Part shown: positions 47,617 through 56,436 of the stretch, one piece after another
Position numbering within the stretch: position 1 is the first letter of the stretch
Layout: the number at the start of each line of letters is the position of its first letter
Assembly: GCF_932274485.2 (NCBI RefSeq)
Contig: NC_065886.2
Location: forward strand, 47,975,501 to 48,039,500
Reading direction: 5' to 3'
DNA from: Patella vulgata
Lineage: Eukaryota > Mollusca > Gastropoda > Patellidae
Length of the DNA stretch: 64,000 nucleotides
The notes under the pieces: generated by a model
Seen by the model: only the letters and a program-made list of their open reading frames with translations
What the model was told of the DNA's origin: nothing
Databases searched by the model: none
Program-made: the position numbers and the translations under genes

Positions 47617-47794
47617 TAAGTCTATGATGTCATCATTCCCACGATGTCATAACTTCCTATGATGTCATAACTGACTTCCAGTCATTTTGTATTTAGTTCT
47701 TCATCCCTGAAGAAGTTAGTATTTTTACTGACGAAACGTTGGATAAAACGATGGTTTTTTGATATTGTATTCTATTAATTATTTTTTTATCAAA

Positions 47795-48645
47795 TTTTCA
47801 TATGGACGTATATTGTCGTAGCCCCCATCCGTCCATCCATAATTTTTGTGGACACGCTACAGGTCACAATTTTTATCCAATTTTGACGAATCTTAAAATA
47901 TAGATCTATCTTCCAAAGATCTCTATTCCTTTCGATATTGGCATGTATCGGACCATAACTTCATGGATTATGGCCCCTGATTGTACGAAAAATCAAGTTT
48001 TTAGCTTTTGGAGACTCTAGAGGTCACAACTTTCATCTGATTTTGATGAAACTTGAAAGACCCGTTGATAACCCGAAGATCTTGGTTACTATTGATATTT
48101 GAGCATATCGGATCGTAACTTCCTGAATTATGGCCACTGATTGTACGAAAAATTGTGTTTTTAGCTTGTGGTCCCTCCAGAGGTCACGATTGTTACCCGA
48201 TTTAAAAAACTTTTTAAATAATTCACCGTTCCACAGTAATGACGCTTGAGTTCGAATTTCGTGAAAATTGGACCAAAACTACCAAACAAAATGGCCGTCA
48301 CGCATACACAAATAGTGTAAAAATATGGTACATCAAGGTTGTGGACCCTATAGAGGTCACAATTTTAATCCTATTTTATTGAAACTTGAAATGTAAGTTT
48401 ATAACCTAAAGATCTCGGTTGCTTTCGATATTTGTGCATATCGGACCGTGACTTCCTGAATTATGGACCCTGATTGTACAAAAAATCGCATTTTAGGTTG
48501 TGGACCCTATAGATGTCATAATTTTTATCCGATTTGAAAAACCGTATTATTATATCACCGTTACACCCTAAGGACGGCTGAGTTTGAATTTCGTGAAAAT
48601 CAACCCAAAACTGACAGACAAAATGGCCACCCTTCGTTATCAAAT
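47795..48645 (+). mobile_element. HINE-type B element, left part
   Basis: Diverged head TTTTCATATGGACGTATATT, a GTCC tract, then five B modules of alternating type. It is cut at 48645 by SINE sequence. Confidence 0.65.
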
Positions 48646-48705
48646 AGGGTAAGGCGCTGGCTCGCTAGCCAGGAGGTCGGGTGTTCGATCCCTGCATTGG
48701 CCCGG
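48645..48705 (+). repeat. SINE family 1 head fragment
   Basis: GTAAGGCGCTGGCTCGCTAG and the B box GTTCGATCC, then unrelated sequence. Confidence 0.7.
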
Positions 48706-48782
48706 ATTAACAACGCTATAGCTTTTCTCCCGGCTTGTATTCAGTCGGGTTATAAACAGAACCATCATTTAGTTTTCGCGAG

Positions 48783-49125
48783 GGGATCACGTGGCTAAGT
48801 GGGTAAGACGCTGGCTCGCTAGCCTGGAGGTCGGGTGTTCGATCCCTGGATTGGCCGAGAAAGTTCATCCAGATTTTCCGGCGTGGTTTCCCCTCGTCAG
48901 TGATTCAGGATGGAGGGTCTGACAAGGACAGCTGTCTAGTCGTTTGGATGGGACGTAAAAGATCCCTTGGCAGTTGGAATTCGATATAAGAGTAGGCCGT
49001 AGCGCCGCTGCCCAGGCAAAATTTCCCTCATAGCACACTGTATGGTGTATGCCCGTCTTCATTAGCCCAGTTTAGGAGCAGAACAGTAGGACGTTAAACT
49101 CCATTTCATTTCATTTCATTTAGAT
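48783..49125 (+). mobile_element. tRNA-derived SINE, family 1, nearly full length
   Basis: A box TGGCTAAGTGGG, B box GTTCGATCC, body matching 1693-2056 and a (CATTT)n tail (49103-49122). A short internal piece (the GATACGAAAAACTGAGGTC region of the other copy) is missing. Flanking duplication not clear. Confidence 0.8.
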
Positions 49126-49129
49126 TTCG

Positions 49130-49685
49130 CGAACACCTTAAGATGGCGGCGGACGTCACCTGACAACAATCAGCCTACTGTAAATTACAACTTTGAAGAA
49201 ATATGAACCTGTATTACGCACAGATTATGTCAAGCAAATAAAGTAAAATGTAACATTTGCATGGGATTTCGCTTCATCATATGTTTGTCAATATCATGAA
49301 TGGCATTTAACCATTTTTGGACTGACAACCATATTAGAAATTCATTATATCTGTATGTTGCCATTCTTCGGAAAAAAAACGTTGAATTAGTAACTGGTGA
49401 TCCTTAAAAATCGTTTTACAGATTCCAACTATAATTTTAACACAGAGATCTTTGATATGGTTGAACGATTTGAAGAATCGGTAAGTGACGCAAAACATGA
49501 GTTATCCTTACTGGACTGAAGTAGAGAGTGATTACACACAGTAGATTTTCAACTGAAGATGAAGTATTCTTATTCGAGACTGTGAGCTGATATCTGTTTG
49601 AAAAGAACTATTCTTAAAAGGAATTGACTGTCATCAGATAAGAGAAAGCGATAAAAATAGAAAATGTTTTTATTTATTCTCTACT
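49130..49685. other. No feature recognised
   Basis: Contains CTTAAGATGGCGGCGGACGT near 49137 but no gene structure that could be supported. Confidence 0.4.
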
Positions 49686-49687
49686 TA

Positions 49688-50218
49688 TCGTGTTAATGTT
49701 ATTGTTTCCTGGTGTAGTTTAGTTCCTGTTTAATTTATGCTCCTGTTTAATTTATGTAGCTGTTTTATGTTTATGTTCCTGATGTAAATAAATTTTATTT
49801 TTACAAAACTAATATTCTGTTATCACTACTAATAGTGTTACAGTATCTGTTATTGAATATGACAAATTGCTCAATAACTTGTATCATATTAAGACCATAA
49901 TCTATCATGTAAAATATTTATTTAGATACTTCGAACCAATTTGAACTCCACATCTGCGAACCCTTTGATTAAATAGAATGTAATACGAAGGTATATATAA
50001 GACATTGAGATGAGAGGAGAAAAGCAGAAGAGAACAAAGATCAGCCGTGGGCGAAGGGCGAAATGGTTGTCTTAATGTACCATGTTAGTGTTATTGTTAT
50101 ATTCCTGATGTAGTTATGTTCCTGTTTTATTTATGTTCCTGTTTAATATTCTTGTTCCTGGTGTAAATAAATTTTATATTTACAAAACTGATATTCCGTT
50201 ATAACTAATAGTGTTACA
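49688..50218 (+). repeat. Pair of LTR-like direct repeats
   Basis: 49688-49846 and 50084-50218 share TTAATGTTATTGTT-like starts, GTTCCTG words, GGTGTAAATAAATTTTAT and the end TAATAGTGTTACA. They are about 240 bp apart, with a purine-rich stretch before the second. A miniature LTR-type fossil is possible; this is tentative. Confidence 0.35.
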
Positions 50219-50732
50219 TTAACACTACGCAAATATTTCCTTCCACTTGGTCATGGAAACTTTTATGCTTGTTAACCAACATAATATCCAACAAGAAGGT
50301 GTTAAGTCTTACTGAAATTTTGGATACCAGCTAATATGTTCCTGTCGCATACTATCTCCAAATGCACCGTGACTTTGCATGCGCTTGGACATACGCCGAA
50401 ATCAAACACTTCCTATCGCCACTATTATGCGAACAATTAAATAGAGAAGACCCGTTACTTCTGAAGGAGCTGCTATGAGAGATTCAGCCACTGCCACTTT
50501 GATCAAATTGAAGAGACTCTTAATGGTAAAAATACTACACATTCCATAACTTCTGTTCTTTATCAACAGAATGATCTGGCCAGCTATAAAAGCAATATAC
50601 CAAGATGTTTGTTCAAGCAAAACCAGAGGGAATTAATAAGTATCTTGATTTGGAGAGATATTAAAACAGCTTGAACGCCCAGAAACGCCTATTGTTTCAG
50701 AAACCATGAGGAAACGTATACAAGGATTTTGC

Positions 50733-50860
50733 TGCATACAATTGACACTGTGGATAACCATTCTCGTGTAATAATTAGAAGCGATGATACAGATGTTATT
50801 GTTCTGTCGGCTTACTACTGTACCACCAACTCTATCAACATTTATACCTGGCGATGAAGA
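50733..50860 (+). pseudogene. Degenerate coding fragment with SDDTDVIVL motif
   Basis: One frame reads ILLHTIDTVDNHSRVIIRSD then DTDVIVLSAYYCTTN and stops. An S-x-DTDVxVL pattern is typical of PIN/FEN-like nuclease folds in some transposon-associated proteins. Too short to classify. Confidence 0.3.
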
Positions 50861-50896
50861 AAAATCAACTGGTCCAAGATCAAGTTTTGAGTTCTG

Positions 50897-51030
50897 GTGA
50901 TGTGACTCTGTTAAAAAATATCCAAAATGTTTTGTTCTACCTCGGCTAGCCTATATAGAAATGGTGATGTGACTCTATTAAAAAATATCCAAAATGTTTT
51001 GTTCTACCTCGGCTAGCCTATATAGAAATG
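50897..51030 (+). repeat. 67-bp tandem duplication
   Basis: Two copies of GGTGATGTGACTCTGTTAAA ... GGCTAGCCTATATAGAAAT in direct tandem, differing at one or two positions; recent. Confidence 0.8.
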
Positions 51031-52020
51031 TTAATTTCATAGTCAAGAAATGCTTAGGTTCACTTTTGTGCATTTTGGCTTTTATGTAGATATAAACATT
51101 ATTCAGAGGATACTCAATGGCAGACCTTGAGAATCATCGCATTTCAGCTCGTTGGTCATTCTCATTTTTCGACCCATGGTGATAAGAGATTTTCCTTACT
51201 TTGCATGCCGTATAAAGAAGCGACAGTAAACAGAATTCAGCTATCGATAAAATTCTTTTTGAAAAAAAAAATATTGGCCATTTTGTTTATTTCAATTTAA
51301 GACCTATAGATAAGAGTTATCAAATAATCACCACTTGGATTAATTATTCGGAGAAAATAATGAGTTGTCGACGGCTTTATCATTGACCTGTGACAGTTGA
51401 TTAGTAATAGTATTACTCAATGACACAACCCCGCTTGTCGATTAATTTACATAATCAGCTACGTGGTTTCGATTAACACTCAACAGCAATCTATAGAAGA
51501 TCAGAATTAATTTTTTTCTGCCACTGATCAGAGTGAATCGCACGTAGGTACCCAAAAACATTATTGCCAAAACCAAATATTTATTCATAATGCCTTGCGG
51601 TGTCTGGGCCAATCAGCAAATGAGTTGTATAGACAGCATGGCAACAGGCGGAGTATATTTATATTTTTTAGGGGTTTTAAAACTCTATTGTATCCGTTCA
51701 AAATCAATTCATTGACAATATTTTGATCATATTTGTAAACAAGGGATGCTCAGCTTTACAACTATGCCAATTATTATGCAAGAGGAATGACCGGTCGTCC
51801 CGCTGAGAGAGCGAAGAAAAATAACTAATTTCGCCGAGAATTTTAAGAAATAGGACAGATTTAAGAATACGGTACTCTTACAAAACGTTCAAATACAGGT
51901 GTTTTAAAATGTTTTATTGCTATTTTGATCTTTTGTGTCGATAGATATTATATTTATAGACTCATTTTTGTGAAAATCTTAATTTCGATCAAAATCAATA
52001 TTTTCACTTATTTTGTCTTT
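51000..52020 (+). mobile_element. Relic of the long-TIR element at 233-3919
   Basis: 51028-51730 matches 2650-3389 and 51718-52020 matches the right arm (3601-3890), without the Helitron at 3390-3600. The left arm and the outermost right end are missing. Confidence 0.7.
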
Positions 52021-52260
52021 ATCTCATTATTGATTCATGCGCATTTCGACTCATTTAGCTGTGGCTATAATGTTAGGCAGAATTCTTGGGTTGAAATGTT
52101 GTCATCTTCGCTCTCGCTAAAACGGTATAATCGGACAATATTTTCATTTATTTTGTCTTTATCTCATTATTGATTCGTGCACATTTCGACTCATTCTTGG
52201 GTTGAAATGTCGTCATCTTCGCTCTTGCTAAAACGGTATAATCGGACAATTGATAATCGT
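52004..52260 (+). repeat. ~120-bp tandem duplication
   Basis: TTATTTTGTCTTTATCTCAT ... GGTATAATCGGACAAT occurs twice in direct tandem with a small internal length difference. Confidence 0.75.
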
Positions 52261-52409
52261 GCAATCAATATGTCAATAAAGTTCTCCGATAAAATTTGTA
52301 AATTTTATAGTTCAAGTTAGAAACAGGCCAAAAATCGATGACTTATTTCTTTATAGTGCGGAGCCATATTTGCATTGGTGTGATTTGGATCCTGCACAGC
52401 TATTAAACT

Positions 52410-52875
52410 TTGGCCAATCAGCAGTCACGCTTGCAGGGTTGCGGTCAAAAGATCTGGGGTCAAGTACAAGGTCATAGCATTTGTAGGGCTATACTATACT
52501 ATAACCCTAACCAAACACCAGAAAACAACCGGAAAACTTCCGGAAAACACCATGTTATACTGAATACCGAAAAACAGCGGAAAACAGCGGAAAAATACTA
52601 AATACCGGAAAACACACTAAATACCGAAAACATCCTAAATAGGTAACTCGGAGTCTGGTCCTCTGGAAAACACTGGAAAAACCTAACCCTAACCCCCCGC
52701 TGATCCTCTGGAAAACACCGGAAAAACCTAACCCTAACCCTAACTCCCCACAAACAGAGGACCAGGCTCTGGGTTACCTATTTATGGTGTTTTCCGGTAT
52801 TTAGTGTGTTTTCTGGTATTTAGTGTTTTTCCGGTGTTTTCCGGTATTCAGTATAACATGGTGTTTTCCGGTATT
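52410..52875. repeat. Foldback with telomere-type repeats in the loop
   Basis: Arms 52538-52664 and 52751-52870 are inverted copies rich in CCGGAAAACACC and TAAATACCGG. Between them lie two stretches of CCTAACCCTAACCC, the complement of the TTAGGG telomere motif; another CCCTAACC is at 52502. Confidence 0.75.
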
Positions 52876-53214
52876 GATATTGACGCATTTGTAAACAAAG
52901 CCATGTGGACTCTTTACCTTGCAACTTGCTTGCGGTCGGGATGAACAGAGATTCAATGAGCCAAGTAAACGTTCGTGTAGAGAAATTGTGTAAGAGAGCC
53001 CCAATAGATATTTTGATCACATTGACACAAACTGTGGCAGTCAGTCAGGTTTTTTCGACACTCACTAAGGATATTAGGTCGGGCGATTTCACAGGGAGAT
53101 TACAAGTATAACAACCAGGCCACTGTTTCTACAGGTGTAATTCTAATAAAATCATTCATTTTACATAATATATTTAAAACATGTCTAAACTGCTGTCTTA
53201 ATATGACCATGGAT

Positions 53215-53470
53215 AGTGAAAAGCTAAAATTAAGAATGAAAAAAACGGATCGGCTGTACCGTATACGGAAGAAATCCCCCCCAAAATTGAGAAGTACCGA
53301 AACATTCTGGAAAAACTCCTCAAAATTTCAAAAAAATTACCGAAAAGATCTGAAAAATACCGAAATATATTTCCTGGAGTTTTTTTTGGTTTTTCCAGAA
53401 TTTTTTGGGTATTTTCCAAACTTTTGTTGTATTTTTCGGTACTTTTCAAAAGGATCACATTGCCATTTCT
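53215..53470. repeat. Imperfect inverted repeat related to the foldback
   Basis: AAGTACCGAAACATTCTGG on the left pairs loosely with CCAGAATTTTTTGGG and TTTTTCGGTACTTTTC on the right; low-complexity CGGAAAA/TTTTCCG words recall the foldback at 52538. Confidence 0.5.
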
Positions 53471-53639
53471 GAACAAATAAGAGAACTTAAATTTTTAACT
53501 GAAATATCATAAATGATTCTCACTCCGCTAAAAATAGTGTAACGGCATAGGAGATGAAATTAAAATGCCTCACTATTTTGGTGGGATGTCTTGTGATCTG
53601 TGAGATCCAGTATAATCAATTCCAGATGGCCCATTGTAA

Positions 53640-53712
53640 GTCCATGATGTCATAACTGACTTCCTGTCATCTTGTATTTAGTTCTTCATCTCTAAAGAAA
53701 TTGATATTTTTA
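53640..53712 (+). repeat. Third Penelope-like 3' end fragment
   Basis: GTCATAACTGACTTCCTGTC and TTCTTCATCTCTAAAGAAAT match 47638-47725. It leads straight into a B element. Confidence 0.6.
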
Positions 53713-54592
53713 TCCAATTTTGCCAAAACTTGAAATCTAGGTTCCTTTCGAAAATGGCATGTATTGGCCCGTAACTTCATGGATTATGACCCCCGATTGT
53801 ACGAAAAATCACTCTAGAGGTCACAATTTTTATCCGATTTTGATGAAACTTGAAATCTATGTCTATAACCCAAAGATCTTGCTTCCTGTCGATATTCAGA
53901 CTGTAACTTCTTGGATTATGGCCCCTGATTATAAAAAAAATTGCTTTTTTTAGCTTGTGGTCCCTCACCGCTCGATCATTTCACCATTACACCGTAATGA
54001 AGGTTGGGTTCGAATTTCTTGACAATCGAAACTGCCGCACAAAATGGCCGCTCCCTGTACGCAAATAGTGTTAAGTAGGTAATACCAAGGTTGTGGACCC
54101 TCTAAAGGTCACAATTTTTATCCAATTTTGATGAAAATAAAAATATATGTTTATATCCCAAAGATCTCGGAATTCGCACATATCAAACAATAACTTCCTG
54201 GATTGAACAAAAAATCACATTTTTAGCTTGTGCGGTCACTATTTTTAAAACCGTTTCAATATATCACTGTTACACCCTGATGATGATTGAGTTCGAATTT
54301 CGGGAAAATCGCACCGACAAAATGGATGCTGCTTGAATGCAAATAGTGTAAAAGTATGTAATACGAAGGTTGTTGACCCACACAGTTTTTGTCCGATTTG
54401 GATGAAACATAAAATATATGTTTATATCTCAAAAGATCTCAGTTCCTTTCGATATTCACACATTTCAGACCATAACTTCCTGGATTATAGCTGGTTGTAT
54501 GAAAAATCGCAGTGTTTTTTTTTAGCTTGTTCTCTATCCATCTCTTGCAAAATGTGGGCATATCTTGCCTGGCAAGTGCTGGTTTGGCATTT
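53713..54592 (+). mobile_element. HINE-type B element, 5' end missing
   Basis: Alternating B modules (GATTTTGATGAAACTTG; AAATGGCCGCTCC) and the tail ATGTGGGCATATC with TTGCCTGGCAA at 54550-54575. It lies just upstream of a CBS exon, and the ~80 bp after its tail match those after the B tail at 17780. Confidence 0.7.
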
Positions 54593-54754
54593 CCATGGAT
54601 ACCAGACAAGCCAGTCTATAGCCATAAAGTGTCCCTTAGGTTTGTTTCTTGGACTTGCATTTGGTGTAAAGCATTGCGGTCATGAGAGGATGAACCCTAT
54701 CGATATAAATTGTAGACCATTGCATACCTTTATATTTATATGTATTTTTTTTAG

Positions 54755-54835
54755 GTCAAAGTTTTTGAGTGATGACTGGTTAAGTCAGAGGAATTTCCTA
54801 CAGCTTGAAAATGATATTGATCCTTTGAAGGCTTG
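54755..54835 (+). CDS. CBS: CBS exon (third of three): linker after the catalytic core
   Basis: The first base completes the ATG split at the end of the previous exon; the exon then reads SKFLSDDWLSQRNFLQLEND followed by IDPLKA and two bases of a Trp codon. It aligns with human [20 protein letters not shown] to the first W of the PWWW motif, one codon longer than human. The acceptor follows a run of T (TTTTTTTTAG) and the donor is GTAAGT. This part links the catalytic domain to the C-terminal Bateman (tandem CBS motif) regulatory domain, whose exons are not in the window and should lie beyond 64 kb. A B-type HINE tail ends about 165 nt upstream. The frame is open and splice signals are good. 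Confidence 0.95.
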
Positions 54836-54879
54836 GTAAGTTGAAGTTTAGATTTTTATTTTGGAAATGAAAAGGGGTT

Positions 54880-54970
54880 TAGTGTCAGATTAAATTTAAA
54901 TTTACACACAGCGTTTAAGGTCATAGATGCCTATTGATTTCAGTGTGGGTGTATTTTGTTGCCACCTTTG
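54880..54970 (+). repeat. A-type fragment
   Basis: TTAAATTTACACACAGCGTTTAAGG-like text (compare 5210) breaking into GTGTGGGTGTATTTTGTTGC. Confidence 0.45.
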
Positions 54971-55021
54971 TCTGTTCATACAGATGAAAGTCCAAATTTG
55001 GCTTGTTCCCGCAGCCGAGGC

Positions 55022-55103
55022 TACAGTTTTTAAACGTCCATATTTTCATGTGGACTTAATTATGTTGTCGCCCCTGTCTGTCTGGATGTCATTTCACATT
55101 TAT
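55022..55103 (+). repeat. B-type head split by a C element
   Basis: AAACGTCCATATTTTCATG head, GTC tract and TTTCACATTTAT; continues at 55979 with TTTGTGGACACTTTATTACA. Confidence 0.6.
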
Positions 55104-55978
55104 TGTCCCCCGCCTTTCGAAGAAAGCAGGGGACTATTAAAATGGGTTCGTCCGTCTGTCTGTCTGTCTGTCCGTCTGTCTGTCCGTCACACTTTTTGGG
55201 ACACAATAACTCTCTTCCTAATTGAGCTAGAATGTTCAAACTTGGTGTATGTGTTTATTAGGTCAATGCCTTGATGGAGTTCGAAGATGAGCATTTTCCG
55301 CTTAGGGTAAGCAGAGATAAGCAATTTGATTGGTTGATGCTTTGGGACACGATAACTCTCTTCCTAATTGGGCTAGAATGTTCAAACTTGGTGTATGTGT
55401 TGATTAGGTCAATGCCTTGATGGAGTTCGAAGATGAGCATTTTCCGCTTAGGGTAAGCAGAGATAAGCAATTTGATTGGTTGATGCTTTGGGACACGATA
55501 ACTTTTAATTGAGCTAGAATGTTCAAACTTGGTGTATGTGTTTATTAGGTCAATGCCTTGATGGAGTTCGAAGATGAGCATTTTCCGCTTAGGGTAAGCA
55601 GAGATAAGCAATTTGATTGGTTGATACTTTGGGGCACGATAACTCTCTTCCTAATTGAGCTAGAATGTTCAAACTTGGTGTATGTGTTGATTAGGTCAAT
55701 GCCTTGATGGAGTTCGAAGATGAGCATTTTCCGCTTAGGGTAAGCAGAGATAAGCAATTTGATTGGTTGATGCTTTGGGACACGATAACTTTAGTTCTAA
55801 TTAAGTGAGATTGATGAAACTTGGTGTTTAGTTTCATTACAGTAATACCTTGACTAAGTTTGATAATGAGCATTTTCTGCTCAGGGTAAGCAGAGCGATA
55901 CGCAATTTGATTTTTATATGTGTCCTCTAATTATTTTCCTATTTCGGCGGGGGACATCAGCCTCACTGTTGGCTTGTT
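55104..55978 (+). mobile_element. HINE-type C element, copy 4, whole
   Basis: TGTCCCCCGCC head with hairpin (GTCCCC...GGGGAC), (GTCY)n, five ~143-bp units, GGCGGGGGACATCAGCC and the AGCC/GGCT hairpin. It is almost identical over most units to 26066-26760 and sits between two T residues of a B head, with no target duplication. Confidence 0.82.
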
Positions 55979-56436
55979 TGTGGACACTTTATTACATGTC
56001 ACAATTTTTATCTGTACACAAAAACACATACTTATGGAAAAGCAGCTACTTATTTATTTCGAAGAGTATTCTCTCAACGTTATCAAGCTAATACAGTAAT
56101 GCAAGAATTATGAGATCAATATATACAGAAAACTATAACAACAATTCATGAAACCATACAGGACAACAACAAGATCAAAGGGGTTTATTCTACAAATAAC
56201 TAATTTTTTTTTTATATAAACAATATTTATTCAGAAAACTGAGGGGATTGAGGAACAGGCAAAGCCTATATAAACCCCTCTCCCGGTTACAATAAATTAC
56301 ATAATATTACAATATTTTGAAAATAAAGAAGAAAAAAGAATAGATAAAAGGAAATTATATATATATATGTACACATAACCCAATAAAAATATTTACATGT
56401 AAACATAAGTTTGAAATAATTAAAATCAGATATTTT

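Larger units (their letters stand above)
42905..47790 (+). mobile_element. Penelope-like retroelement, plus-strand copy split by two insertions
   Basis: Parts 42905-43036, 46386-46607 and 47617-47790 align, inverted, with the minus copy: QYVGQTITPFSTR, then GHDFV...FPEKIEHSRKSVDS, then the 3' end with CTGAAGAAG and GACGAAACG. A Harbinger (43037-46385) and an unclassified 1.0-kb insert (46608-47616) separate them. Only the endonuclease end is present, arranged head to head with the minus copy. Degraded. Confidence 0.75.

Noticed and set aside
54333-54839. 168-residue protein ending in the CBS exon
   Set aside because: The frame runs from B-element sequence into the exon by chance; only 54755-54835 matches CBS.
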